Shown here one piece after another: positions 15,666-24,800 of a stretch of 32,981 nucleotides of DNA (position 1 is its first letter; each line of letters opens with the position of its first letter). This DNA is from Bacillota bacterium. Its GTDB lineage: Bacteria; Bacillota; Dethiobacteria; DTU022; PWGO01. The notes beneath the pieces were generated by a model. It was given only the letters and a program-made list of their open reading frames with translations, ran no database searches and had not been told where the DNA came from. The position numbers and the translations under genes were made by a program. The DNA is taken from assembly GCA_012518215.1 (NCBI GenBank), contig JAAYSV010000017.1, positions 1-32,981 of the forward strand. The letters run 5' to 3'.

Positions 15666-16411
15666 CTCATCTTTTTACCGAGCAATTTCCGGAGCCTCTG
15701 CAAAGCACCGGCATGAATTTGTGAAACCCTGACCGCAGAAATATTCAACAATCGGGCAATTTCCTTCTGCGTCAGATCTTCATGGTAATACAGGGACAAC
15801 AGGATCTGTTCCCTGTCTGTCAACTTCTTCAAGGATCGGGCAAGCAGAGCCACTCTTTCCTTTTTTTCCAGATGATCATCCGGCCCATCATCTGTGTCCG
15901 CAAGCAACTCTTCCAGCTTCAGCCCCTCGTTGTCATCCCCGGCAAACAGCACCCTTTCCATGGATATTATCGCCAGCAAATTGTAATGGGCCCAGACCTG
16001 ATCCACTTCATTGACGGTCCACCCCAGTTCACGGGCAATCTCCTCCGAGGTGGGTTCCCGTTTGATTTCCTGGGCAACTTTCTCGCCGGCCTCCTGAACA
16101 TGACGATATTGCGTGAAAAAAGATCTTGGTGCCCAGCTGAGTTTTCTCAACTCATCGATCATCGCCCCTTTGATTCTCAAAGACGCAAAAGATCTGAAAT
16201 CAACTCCCCTGGCTGGATCAAAGCGTTCCATAGCCTCTAGCAACCCGATTATGCCGCTGCCGATAAGATCATTTTCGTCCAATGTCGGAGGCAGGGCAAT
16301 GGAAAGCTTGCCGGATATTTTTCTGATCAAAGGAAGATATTCGACGATCAATTTTTCTTTGTCGGCATCGTCTCCTTTGTAGCCATACTTCTTGCCCCCG
16401 TAGCCCCCCAT
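15662..16411 (-). CDS. sigD: Motility sigma factor, sigma-28/SigD (FliA/WhiG family)
   Basis: About 249 residues. Region 2 includes DENDLIGSGIIGLLEAMERF and MIDELRKLSWAPRS (84-97), the typical SigD/FliA promoter-recognition stretch. Region 3 covers about 105-150. Region 4 (LTDREQILLSLYYHEDLTQK, 197-216) ends in a helix-turn-helix. It directs RNA polymerase to late flagellar and chemotaxis promoters. The ATG at 16411 is chosen as the first ATG after the PilZ gene, although its ribosome site (GAGG) is somewhat far. No anti-sigma FlgM gene is seen in the window. Confidence 0.93.
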   Translation of the reverse strand: MGGYGGKKYGYKGDDADKEKLIVEYLPLIRKISGKLSIALPPTLDENDLIGSGIIGLLEAMERFDPARGVDFRSFASLRIKGAMIDELRKLSWAPRSFFTQYRHVQEAGEKVAQEIKREPTSEEIARELGWTVNEVDQVWAHYNLLAIISMERVLFAGDDNEGLKLEELLADTDDGPDDHLEKKERVALLARSLKKLTDREQILLSLYYHEDLTQKEIARLLNISAVRVSQIHAGALQRLRKLLGKKMR

Positions 16412-16472
16412 GATTGAAGATCGCCTCTTTCCAAAACTCTCGCTTGATCCATGCCAACAAGTATCTCTTCCT

Positions 16473-17231
16473 TCAAATTTCCCGTACTCGTTTCCGGGAC
16501 TGATCAAATATGAATTTGATGATCGTATCCCTGGTTTTTTCATCTATATCAAAGAATGACAGGGCTACCCGGTATTTCTTCCAGGCTCCAACCTGTACGG
16601 GAAATGATCTGACCACCTTGCCCTTTACTCTCAGGCCGCCCTTCACATCTTGCAAATGAAGGCTGATAAGAAGTTCTGTCCCGCCGGTCAGGTACTTTGA
16701 ACTGATGAATTGCAGTCCCCCGCCAGAGATGTCGATGGTCACGCCATGCCTGATATCATCCGTATCCTGGGCATCCATCTTCTCCCTGAAAGATTTCATG
16801 TCTGTCAATACATCTTTCTCCTCCGGTATGGCAATGAGCTCACGGTCATGTTTGCGCTCTTCATCTTCCTCTTTCTCTTCAACCTCACGGATGATCCTGT
16901 ATTCCAGTTCCAGGTAACAGGGCAGGCGATAAAATTGCCGGCGCTGCTGCCTGCGTACCGAATCCGGGTAATCCACGAGGTAAAAGGGAGGGTGGCCCTT
17001 CTCCTGCCTCAGAACCTTCAATACAAAATAATACAGGGCGTCCTCACTCTCAAGATGAGATTCCCACAATGACCCCGAGCGCATGGTCAACTTGCCATGT
17101 TTCGAGATTGGCTGGCTGATGACAAGCCCCGCTTTCTTCAAATCCTGTACCACAGCCTTGTAATGGGTTCTATCATCTCTGTTGTAAATTTTTATCTGGT
17201 CATATTTTTTGAGGAAGCTTGGTTTGGCCAA
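16473..17231 (-). CDS. PilZ-domain c-di-GMP-binding flagellar protein (YcgR-like)
   Basis: A 252-residue protein with an N-terminal YcgR/PilZN-type beta domain (about 1-90) and a C-terminal PilZ domain. The c-di-GMP motifs are RxxxR at Arg98-Arg102 and DISGGG at 167-172. Between them lies a highly charged insert of roughly 45 residues (about 117-160). YcgR/DgrA-type proteins slow or stop the motor when c-di-GMP is high. The start is TTG with a perfect AAGGAGG 8 bases upstream. It sits just upstream of sigD, placing the c-di-GMP brake inside the flagellar operon. Confidence 0.9.
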   Translation of the reverse strand: MAKPSFLKKYDQIKIYNRDDRTHYKAVVQDLKKAGLVISQPISKHGKLTMRSGSLWESHLESEDALYYFVLKVLRQEKGHPPFYLVDYPDSVRRQQRRQFYRLPCYLELEYRIIREVEEKEEDEERKHDRELIAIPEEKDVLTDMKSFREKMDAQDTDDIRHGVTIDISGGGLQFISSKYLTGGTELLISLHLQDVKGGLRVKGKVVRSFPVQVGAWKKYRVALSFFDIDEKTRDTIIKFIFDQSRKRVREI

Positions 17232-17247
17232 AAAATCATCCTCCTTG

Positions 17248-18132
17248 TTATTTGATCAGACTGGCCAGGCGGCTCAGAAAGCTTCTCACACCCCTGGGTG
17301 CCGTGATGGCCTTATCCTGTTGAATGAAACGCTTGGCAATCTTGCTCACTGCCTGGGATGCGCCACTCCGGGGAAAACTGAGCACGAACGGCCTGCATTC
17401 TTCTATCGACCGTGAAACCACCGGATCATACAGTATGCCTCCCAGATAATTGAGTTCAGCTTGCGGGAGATAACGCCTGGATACACTATCCAGTCGATCA
17501 AATACCTCCTGCCCCTGATGCATATCACGGATCAGATTGACCACAACATTGATCCTGCGCTTGTAGTTATTTTCCGTGACCACCTTGATCATCCCGTAAG
17601 CATCTGTCAGCGCCGTCGGTTCAGGCGTGGTAATGATGATAAATTCATCAGCGGCAGCAATAAAACTTAATACATTGCGAGATATGCCAGCCCCGGTATC
17701 AATAAACATGAAGTTTCCTTCATATTCAAGCGCCCGGAAACGATCTATCAATTGATTGCGATTATCGTGGTCAAGATTGGCCAGATTCATGAACCCCGAT
17801 CCGCCGGGAACCACCTTCAGCCTTTGCGGGCCGTAAATCATGATGTCCTGAATTTCCTTGGTACCGTCGATCACATCCGCCAGTGACCATCTGGGTACAG
17901 CATTGATCAACACATCGACATTTGCCAACCCCAGATCGGCATCTATGATCACCACCTCGTAATTCCACTGGATCAGCACCAGGGAAAGATTGACCACCAG
18001 GCTGGTCTTGCCCACGCCCCCTTTGCCACTGGAAACCGCCACCACCCGGCAAGGTTGTTGATTCCCCACGCTGGTCCCGGCAATTCCACTCTGGCGTGAT
18101 ATCTGTCTCAAGCGTTCGGCCTGATCAGCCAT
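17248..18132 (-). CDS. flhG: FlhG (YlxH/FleN), MinD-type ATPase for flagellar number
   Basis: A 294-residue ParA/MinD-family ATPase. The N-terminal DQAERLR motif is the segment known to stimulate FlhF GTPase. A deviant Walker A, SSGKGGVGKTS, is at about 34-44 and DADLGLANVD at about 64-73. It controls how many flagella form and assists C-ring assembly. The ATG at 18132 shares its A with the flhF stop (TGATG) and has GGGG upstream; a TTG one codon earlier is possible. The flhF-flhG pair is as expected for a polar/peritrichous placement system. Confidence 0.95.
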   Translation of the reverse strand: MADQAERLRQISRQSGIAGTSVGNQQPCRVVAVSSGKGGVGKTSLVVNLSLVLIQWNYEVVIIDADLGLANVDVLINAVPRWSLADVIDGTKEIQDIMIYGPQRLKVVPGGSGFMNLANLDHDNRNQLIDRFRALEYEGNFMFIDTGAGISRNVLSFIAAADEFIIITTPEPTALTDAYGMIKVVTENNYKRRINVVVNLIRDMHQGQEVFDRLDSVSRRYLPQAELNYLGGILYDPVVSRSIEECRPFVLSFPRSGASQAVSKIAKRFIQQDKAITAPRGVRSFLSRLASLIK

Positions 18133-19223
18133 CAATCTTCCCCCTTCAAATAAAGGGCCGGTATGTCAACTTCCCTGGCTACCTGCAAATCGTCCGGCAC
18201 GTTCTGCCCATCAGTAATATATACCAGCGGCAAGCCCGAAATATAAATCCCGTTGAGAATGGCCCCCGCCACTTTTGTCTCATCCAGCTTGGTCACGATC
18301 AGCCGATTGAATTTGAGCGGCCTGAAACTGTCAACAATCTGCCGGATATCCTGCCATCTGGTCATGGCACTGATGACCAAAAATATCTCTGCAGGCGAGA
18401 ATGCATTCAGATAGGTAGCCAGTTCCTTTATCTGCATGGTATTGTTGGTGCCCCTGCCCGCTGTATCCACCAGAATGCGGTCACACCCCTCGAGGCGTTC
18501 CTTGGCTCCATCAAGATCGTCGGGAGCCATGACCACCTCCAGCGGCAGATCCACGATATCCGCATAGGTGCGCAGCTGTTCAACAGCACCGATACGATAG
18601 TGGTCAATGGTAATAAGGCCCACATTCTCATTCTGGTAAATCGAATACCGGGCTGCAACCTTGGCCAGCGTGGTGGTCTTCCCCACGCCGGTAGGCCCGA
18701 TAAAAATCTGGTAGCGAAACGCTTTTTCTTCCACACATTTTGTTATCTGGGAGATCTTTTTCTGCAGTATCATCCCTATAATTTCCCTGTTAAGCTTGAC
18801 CTCCCCTTCCAGGTTTGATTTTACCTCCTCGAACAATTCGAAGATGAGGGATGGGTCCAGGTCGTGGCCTTCCAGTCTCTTTTTCCAGTAGAGGACACTA
18901 TCGTCTTCCTGTTCGTCGTCCAACACCTGTGCATTCTGCAGAACCAGCTTGTGCACCATCCCCTTCAACTCATTGAGTTCCTGATAAAGGCGATTATCGG
19001 TATTGAAAGAATATCTGCCCCCATCGTTATCCAGGGCAGCAATGGCCGGTTTCCGGGAATCAAGCGCCGCCACGATCTCCATCTGCTTGGGCGAAAATAG
19101 CCCTTTAATACCTGGCTGCCTGACCTTGCGGGTATGCAAGATGATCGCTTCCGAACCCAGATCCTTCTTTATGATATGCATCCCTTCCTGAAGATCCCGG
19201 GCATAATATTTTCTAATTTTCAA
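18132..19223 (-). CDS. flhF: FlhF, SRP-type GTPase for flagellar placement
   Basis: About 363 residues: a basic N-terminal region, a helical N domain, and the SRP-GTPase NG domain with G1 GPTGVGKTTT (about 176-185), G3 DTAGR (about 253-257) and G4 TKLDE (about 311-315). It helps recruit early basal-body parts and determines placement. The start is a TTG at 19223 with AGGGG 9 bases upstream, giving the usual 'MKIRKY' N-terminus; a second TTG two codons earlier also fits. It overlaps the flhA stop by 11 bases. Confidence 0.96.
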   Translation of the reverse strand: MKIRKYYARDLQEGMHIIKKDLGSEAIILHTRKVRQPGIKGLFSPKQMEIVAALDSRKPAIAALDNDGGRYSFNTDNRLYQELNELKGMVHKLVLQNAQVLDDEQEDDSVLYWKKRLEGHDLDPSLIFELFEEVKSNLEGEVKLNREIIGMILQKKISQITKCVEEKAFRYQIFIGPTGVGKTTTLAKVAARYSIYQNENVGLITIDHYRIGAVEQLRTYADIVDLPLEVVMAPDDLDGAKERLEGCDRILVDTAGRGTNNTMQIKELATYLNAFSPAEIFLVISAMTRWQDIRQIVDSFRPLKFNRLIVTKLDETKVAGAILNGIYISGLPLVYITDGQNVPDDLQVAREVDIPALYLKGED

Positions 19224-21306
19224 TGACAATCACCCCTACTGCTTCAACCTTGATTTCTGGCAGGATCTCGTTGATCGATAATACCGGCAGATGGGGTATG
19301 AACCTTGCCAACATCTGCCTTAACGGGAACCTTATACGCGGCGAAGTAAGAATTGCCGGAGAAATTCCTCTTTCCTTCAATTTGCCGGTCAGGTTGGTGA
19401 TCCCCTCCATTATTTTCTGTGTTTTCAATGGATCAAGAACCGGAAAACTGCCCAGCGAAGTAACCTGCAAGGAATCGGCAATCTCCTTCTCCAGGGCGGG
19501 ATCAAGCGTGATCACTTTCAGGACACCCGTCCCCCCCGTGTACATATTGGTTATCGCCCTTGAAAGGCCCTGCCTTGCCGCCTCGGTGAGGGCAACCGGA
19601 TCCTTGGTCAGTTTGCCCTGATCGGCAAGTGCCTCCAGAATGGTAACCATATCGTGCAGGGGAATTTTCTCCTGAAGCAGATTCTGGAACACTTTCTGAA
19701 TGTCACCCATGGAAAGCACCTCGGGAACCAGTTCTTCGACCACTGCCGGATTGCTCTCCTTGATCTTCTCCAGCATCTCCTTGACAGTCTGTCTGCTCAC
19801 CAGCTCGTAAGCATTGTTTCTGATAATTTCGGTCAGATGAGTGATCATCACCGTTACAGAATCAACAACCGTGCATCCCATACTTTCGGCCCGATCCTTG
19901 AGCTCCTCCGTGATCCAGAGGGCAGGAAGGTTGAACGACGGTTCATGGGTGACGATCCCTTCAAGTTCTTCGGGAATTTCACCATCCGGATTCAATGCCA
20001 GGAACAACCCCGGCCTGATCTCTCCGCGGCCGACCTCGTTACCCTTGAGCTTGATCAGATATTCGTTGGGCTGAAGACGCAGATTATCCCTGATCCGTAT
20101 AGGTTGGATAACAAAACCCAGTTCCGATACGGCCCTGCGCCGTGCAGCCGTGATTCGCTCCAGTAGATTCCCTCCGTTGTCTGTATCAGTCAACGTAACC
20201 AGATTGTAGCCTATCTCGATCTCCATGACTTCCACCTTGATCATTGTACTCATATCCTCAAGTTCGGGTGGAACTTCTTCCGCCGCCTCTCTCATCTTCC
20301 GCTCTTCTTCCAGAAGAAGTTTTTGTTTGCTTTCTCTCAACAAAGTGGCCCCCAGTGCCCCGCAGGCCGCTCCCAGAATCAGAAACGGCCAGGCTGGCAG
20401 GCCGGGCACCAGCCCCAGAAAGAGCAGCAATGCTGCAGCCACGAGTATTACTCTGGGAAACGAGAAGATCTGCGCCGACAGTTCCTCGCCGAATGATGCA
20501 TCGGCCGTCGACCGTGCCACCAGCATTCCTGCGGAGGTGGATATCAAAAGCGCCGGTATCTGGGCCACCAGGCCGTCTCCGACAGTCAGGATCGTGTAGA
20601 TATGCGTTGCCTCGGCGAAAGTCATTCCTTTCTGAAGCATCCCTATGGCCAGACCGCCAAGAATGTTGATGAGCACAATTACCACACCGGCAATTGCATC
20701 CCCGCGAACGAACTTGCTGGCACCATCCATCGAACCGTAGAAATCATTCTCCTTTTGAAGCTCGATCCTCTTCTGGCGTGCGGTCTCCTCGTCAATAAGT
20801 CCGGCATTGAAATCTGCATCTATACTCATCTGGCGCCCTGGCATCGCGTCAAGCGAAAACCTGGCCGCCACCTCGGCGATCCGGCTTGCGCCATTGGTAA
20901 TGACGACGAACTGAACCAGGGTAATGATCAGAAAGATAATAAAACCAACTACATAATTCCCCCTGACCACTACCTCCCCGAACGCGGCAATGATTTTACC
21001 GGCCGCAGCATCCGAGAGAATCAGCCGTGTTGACGATATATTGAGCGCCAACCTGAAGAGCGTGGTCATCAACAACACCGCCGGAAAAACATTCAGCTGG
21101 CGAACTTCCCTGGTAAAGAGCGTGATCAGCAGTATGATCAGGGCAAAGGCAATGTTGATGGTCAACAATATGTCCAGCATCGACGGGGTAATGGGGATTA
21201 TGATGATAGCCACGATAAATATAAACGCAACCGCCGCCAGGATATCGGTGCTGTTCATGAGCAGCCTCAAGGGTGAACTTCCCGCTCTCATATTTGGTGA
21301 TTGCAT
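19213..21306 (-). CDS. flhA: FlhA, flagellar export-gate protein
   Basis: A 697-residue type III export-gate protein. The N-terminal half has about eight hydrophobic helices, including the family signature around VVITNGASRIAEVAARFSLD and the loop DAMPGRQMSIDADFNAG. The C-terminal half is the cytoplasmic ring domain that docks chaperone-substrate complexes. It uses proton motive force to drive export together with FliPQR and FlhB. GGGGGGAGGGG precedes the ATG. It follows flhB by 26 bases. Confidence 0.98.
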   Translation of the reverse strand: MQSPNMRAGSSPLRLLMNSTDILAAVAFIFIVAIIIIPITPSMLDILLTINIAFALIILLITLFTREVRQLNVFPAVLLMTTLFRLALNISSTRLILSDAAAGKIIAAFGEVVVRGNYVVGFIIFLIITLVQFVVITNGASRIAEVAARFSLDAMPGRQMSIDADFNAGLIDEETARQKRIELQKENDFYGSMDGASKFVRGDAIAGVVIVLINILGGLAIGMLQKGMTFAEATHIYTILTVGDGLVAQIPALLISTSAGMLVARSTADASFGEELSAQIFSFPRVILVAAALLLFLGLVPGLPAWPFLILGAACGALGATLLRESKQKLLLEEERKMREAAEEVPPELEDMSTMIKVEVMEIEIGYNLVTLTDTDNGGNLLERITAARRRAVSELGFVIQPIRIRDNLRLQPNEYLIKLKGNEVGRGEIRPGLFLALNPDGEIPEELEGIVTHEPSFNLPALWITEELKDRAESMGCTVVDSVTVMITHLTEIIRNNAYELVSRQTVKEMLEKIKESNPAVVEELVPEVLSMGDIQKVFQNLLQEKIPLHDMVTILEALADQGKLTKDPVALTEAARQGLSRAITNMYTGGTGVLKVITLDPALEKEIADSLQVTSLGSFPVLDPLKTQKIMEGITNLTGKLKERGISPAILTSPRIRFPLRQMLARFIPHLPVLSINEILPEIKVEAVGVIVIEN

Positions 21307-21332
21307 CTACGCCCCTCCCCCCTTGACAAACA

Positions 21333-22436
21333 TTACACAACCTGTTTTTCCTTGATACGGTAAACCGCGGCCAGAATTTCTGCCACCGCCTGGTAAAGCT
21401 CCACCGGTATCTCCTGCCCGATTTCAGTCTGCCTCCATATTATGTGAGCAACAGGCGGATTTTCCACGATCGGCACATCGTTCTCTTCCGCGATCTCCCT
21501 GATCTTCCTGGCCACGATCTCCGCCCCCTTGGCCACCAGGACCGGGGCATCATTCTCTTCCCGATCGTACCTGAGCGCCACCGCAATCCGTGTCGGGTTG
21601 GTGATCACCACATCGGCAGTGGGAACGTCCTGCATCATCCGCTGCCGGGCTATGGCCATCTGCTGCTTTCTTATCCTGCTCCTCATCAGGGGATCACCCT
21701 CCAGTTGTTTGCGCTCATCTCTCACTTCCCGGCGGGTCATCTTCAGCTGTTTTTCATATTCGTAGCGCTGGTAAATAAAATCGATCACGGCCAGCGCTAT
21801 GTATACAAGCCCCACCGTCAACCCAAGCATGGTCATCGTTCTCCACAATATCGACGAACTTACGTTGATATCCTGTTCAATCAGTACCAGCAACTGTTTC
21901 AACCGGCCTTTCAAAAAAACAAAAGTCACCCCGCCGATAATGGCGATTTTGAGTATGGTTTTCATAAGATCGAACAGGGCTCTTCTGGAAAAAATCCTCT
22001 TGGCACCCTCGATGGGATTTATTTTTTCCAGTTTGGGCTGCAATGGGTGTGATGTGAACAGGAACCCCGTCTGCAACACACTGGCCGCGAAACCCACCAC
22101 CACCGCCACCAGGAGAACCGGCCCGGACAACCTGAAGAATTGCAGGGTGGCCTCCCTGGTAACGAAGGCTATGTCCAGTCCGCCAACCGGCTGTAAAAGC
22201 ATTGTTTCAAAGAACAGGGAAAACATACCCCTGAAACCATCAAAGACTATTCCCCCCAGCAGGAACAACAGGAACATGATCCCCAGAATGCTGGCAGCAT
22301 TGTTGATCTCCATGCTTCTGTTGACATGGCCTTTTTTACGCGCGTCGGTCCTTCGCTTGTATGTTGGTTCCTCGGTCTTCTCCCCGTCCGTTTCTGCAAA
22401 CAGCTGCAGATCCCACCGCCGCAACTCGTCGGTCAT
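21333..22436 (-). CDS. flhB: FlhB, export-gate substrate-specificity switch
   Basis: A 367-residue FlhB with four hydrophobic segments in the first 210 residues and a cytoplasmic domain. Autocleavage after Asn in the NPTH motif normally switches export from rod/hook to filament; here the motif reads NPTR (ITNPTRIAVALRY). The C-terminal DVPIVENPPVA and EIPVELYQAVAEILA segments are typical. It starts 1 base after the fliR stop with GGGTGGG upstream. Intact in length, so a functional protein is likely despite the changed His. Confidence 0.96.
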   Translation of the reverse strand: MTDELRRWDLQLFAETDGEKTEEPTYKRRTDARKKGHVNRSMEINNAASILGIMFLLFLLGGIVFDGFRGMFSLFFETMLLQPVGGLDIAFVTREATLQFFRLSGPVLLVAVVVGFAASVLQTGFLFTSHPLQPKLEKINPIEGAKRIFSRRALFDLMKTILKIAIIGGVTFVFLKGRLKQLLVLIEQDINVSSSILWRTMTMLGLTVGLVYIALAVIDFIYQRYEYEKQLKMTRREVRDERKQLEGDPLMRSRIRKQQMAIARQRMMQDVPTADVVITNPTRIAVALRYDREENDAPVLVAKGAEIVARKIREIAEENDVPIVENPPVAHIIWRQTEIGQEIPVELYQAVAEILAAVYRIKEKQVV

Positions 22437-22437
22437 C

Positions 22438-23217
22438 TCAAGCCCACCCCTGCATCACTTTGTGGAAAATACCCACGAACCAGTCCAACAACGATGGCAA
22501 CAAACTTCCTATTATGGGCAACAGCAACGCGATCAGAACCATCGTCAGCAATATTTTGAACGGAAGTGCCTCCAGGAAAATATGGACCTGCGGCACCGTC
22601 TTGGCTACCAGCCCCAAAGCTATGTTGACTGTCAACAAAACAAATATGATCGGCGCACTGATCTTGAAAGAAATCAGTAGAACATCCGCCGATAAACGCA
22701 CCACCCCTTCGGTCAATTCCGGAACGAACAACCCCACTCCCAGGGGTATCAACCTGTAACTCTCCGCCAGGGACCTGAGCAACAGGTGGTGTCCGTTTAT
22801 GGTCAGGTAGAACACAAGAGCAAAAATCGAATAAAACTGACCCAGCACATTGACCTGACTTTCAAAGGTAGGGTCAAACACTCTCGAAAACATCAGACCC
22901 GCCTGCCGGGAGATCAGCTCCCCCGACATGGTGAAAATCGAGAAGAACAACAGGATCAGGAAACCCAGCGCCAGCCCGACCAGAACCTCCGAGATAAAAG
23001 CCATGGCCATGTTGACCACACCTGGAGAAAAAGTGTCCTGATCCCCTCCCAGGGTCATGAACAATAAAAAAGATATTAAAATTGCAATCCACACCCGCAA
23101 CAACACCGGCACTCCCCTGTAGCGGAAAAAAGGAAACATGAAAACCATCGCCGCCATGCGAGCAAAGATAAGGAGAAATGCCGACCAGGTTTCGAGGTCA
23201 AGTGGATCAAAGGCCAA
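22438..23217 (-). CDS. fliR: FliR, flagellar export-gate protein
   Basis: A 259-residue, strongly hydrophobic protein with about six membrane segments. Family-like features are the FPFFRYRGVP segment early on and SRQAGLMFSRVFDPTFES in the middle. It is part of the FliPQR export gate in the basal body. The only sensible start is a TTG at 23217, since TAA lies two codons upstream; AAGGAG is 14 bases away. The 86-base gap to fliQ contains two small hairpins (for example 23279-23284/23292-23297), without a T-tract. Confidence 0.95.
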   Translation of the reverse strand: MAFDPLDLETWSAFLLIFARMAAMVFMFPFFRYRGVPVLLRVWIAILISFLLFMTLGGDQDTFSPGVVNMAMAFISEVLVGLALGFLILLFFSIFTMSGELISRQAGLMFSRVFDPTFESQVNVLGQFYSIFALVFYLTINGHHLLLRSLAESYRLIPLGVGLFVPELTEGVVRLSADVLLISFKISAPIIFVLLTVNIALGLVAKTVPQVHIFLEALPFKILLTMVLIALLLPIIGSLLPSLLDWFVGIFHKVMQGWA

Positions 23218-23303
23218 AGGGAATTACGCTCCTTCCTTCATCATTACCCGGGCCGAAGCTATCATGCTTCAACCATGAACATCAACCGTCTTGATGTAAC
23301 ATA

Positions 23304-23576
23304 CTACAAAAGCCCCAGACCCTTTTCCCACAATCTCAGCGTGAACTCTACAATCGTATTCGTCAACCACCCGCTGAAAAACATGATCGCCAGAAAAACC
23401 GAAATTATTTTCGGTATAAAAGCAAGCGTTGGTTCTGTAATCTGGGTTGTCGCTTGAAAAATACTGACCGTTAAACCAACAACAAGCCCCACGCCTACCA
23501 CCGGCACGGCCATGTAAAGTATGATCGTGACCGCTTCACGAGCAACCTGCAGTACTGATTCAGGAGTCATCTTCAT
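23304..23576 (-). CDS. fliQ: FliQ, flagellar export-gate protein
   Basis: About 90 residues forming two membrane helices around the classic SIFQATTQITEPTLAFIPKI stretch of FliQ. It is a subunit of the export gate with FliP and FliR. The start is ambiguous between GTG 23579, ATG 23576 and ATG 23570; none has a strong ribosome site, so coupling to fliP, 15 bases away, is likely. Confidence 0.96.
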   Translation of the reverse strand: MKMTPESVLQVAREAVTIILYMAVPVVGVGLVVGLTVSIFQATTQITEPTLAFIPKIISVFLAIMFFSGWLTNTIVEFTLRLWEKGLGLL

Positions 23577-23590
23577 CACAACCTAAGATA

Positions 23591-24385
23591 TTATAAAAAG
23601 CTCTCCACGACCGACTTGGTCACCAGATGCCAGCCGTCAACCAGGAGAAACAGCAAAATTTTGAAAGGCATGGAGATGACCACAGGTGGCAACATCATCA
23701 TCCCCATGGACATCAGAACGGTAGCTACCACCATATCTATGATCAGAAACGGAACGTATATCCAGAACCCCATTTCAAAGGCGGTTTTAAGTTCACTGAT
23801 CACGAAAGAAGGCACCAGGACGTGCAACGGCACATCATCTTCATCCATGGGAGCATCCATTTTGGAAATATCAACAAATAATGCCAGATCCTTTTCACGC
23901 GTATGGGAGAACATGAATTCTCGTACCGGAAGCGCCCCCTCTTCCAGTGCCTCCTCCTGGGTTATCTCCCCTTCCAGATAGGGCTGTATGGCCTGTTCAT
24001 TGACTTCAGTGAACACGGGATACATGATGAAAAACGTCAAGAAAAGGGCCAGACCGACAAGAACCTGATTGGGAGGAATCTGCTGGGTAGCCAGTGCATT
24101 GCGCACAAATCCCATCACCACCACGATGCGGGTGAAAGATGTCATCAGGACGATGAAGGCCGGTGCCAGGCTCAGCAGAGCCAGAATCAGCAACAACTGC
24201 AAAAAACCGACCAGTTCCCCCGGATCTTCCTCCTCATTGCCACCTATCCGAAATTCGACCTCCGGTATTTGCACAGGCTGGGCGCATACTTCATTGTCTT
24301 CCCAACCGACCATAAAAAAGGCAATCAGTGCGATCAAGAGTATTGCTAAAGTGTGGTACATCCACTTGCCGTTGGATATCTGCAA
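23591..24385 (-). CDS. fliP: FliP, flagellar export-gate protein
   Basis: A FliP of about 264 residues from the TTG at 24385, or 273 from an ATG at 24412. A GGAGG at 24396-24400 favours the TTG. A cleavable signal-like hydrophobic N-terminus is followed by the SFTRIVVVMGFVRNALATQQ signature, a periplasmic-side acidic loop, and the C-terminal MGMMMLPPVVISMPFKILLF helices. It forms the pentameric core of the export gate. It follows fliO directly. Confidence 0.96.
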   Translation of the reverse strand: MQISNGKWMYHTLAILLIALIAFFMVGWEDNEVCAQPVQIPEVEFRIGGNEEEDPGELVGFLQLLLILALLSLAPAFIVLMTSFTRIVVVMGFVRNALATQQIPPNQVLVGLALFLTFFIMYPVFTEVNEQAIQPYLEGEITQEEALEEGALPVREFMFSHTREKDLALFVDISKMDAPMDEDDVPLHVLVPSFVISELKTAFEMGFWIYVPFLIIDMVVATVLMSMGMMMLPPVVISMPFKILLFLLVDGWHLVTKSVVESFL

Positions 24386-24414
24386 TCCCGGTTTACCTCC
24401 TAGCGACTTCATTG

Positions 24415-24777
24415 TTATTCTTTATCTTTCTTGAAAACATTGAATAATTCCGGGAAGGAGATCTTCTCGGTAGGTTCATCGTTCAAGGAGTATTCGCTCC
24501 TCGCTTTTTCTATAACCTCCGAAGGCAACTCCTTGATAAGACTGACGTTTCCCTGGGATGTCCCGATCAGATAAAAATCAGATCCGATCTGCACCATATA
24601 CAAAGCACACCCTCTTCGGGAATCCAACATCACCCTCTCTACAACCTTGATAACCCCCTGATCAAACCTCCGGCGAAAATAACCCAGACCATACCGGAGT
24701 GTCAGATAGGCCAACAGGATGACAACAAGAAAAGCGGAAATATTTCTTATGAACGTCTGAACAGTACCCCAGTCCAT
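24415..24777 (-). CDS. fliO: FliO/FliZ-type export assembly protein
   Basis: A 120-residue protein with one N-terminal transmembrane helix (about 12-30), a basic stretch, and a small FliO domain with VVERVMLDSRRGCALYMVQI and FYLIGTSQGNVSLI. FliO acts as a scaffold for assembly of the FliPQR gate. ATG with AAGGGG upstream. It sits between the extra FliN-type gene and fliP, the normal fliO place. Confidence 0.92.
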   Translation of the reverse strand: MDWGTVQTFIRNISAFLVVILLAYLTLRYGLGYFRRRFDQGVIKVVERVMLDSRRGCALYMVQIGSDFYLIGTSQGNVSLIKELPSEVIEKARSEYSLNDEPTEKISFPELFNVFKKDKE

Positions 24778-24800
24778 CTTGACCCCTTCTACACATGTTT

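Noticed and set aside
16348-16452. Small open frame starting with ATG, overlapping the start of the sigma factor gene
   Set aside because: Only 34 residues, weak ribosome site, no recognisable content; it shares sequence with the end of the PilZ-sigD gap and the sigD N-terminus.
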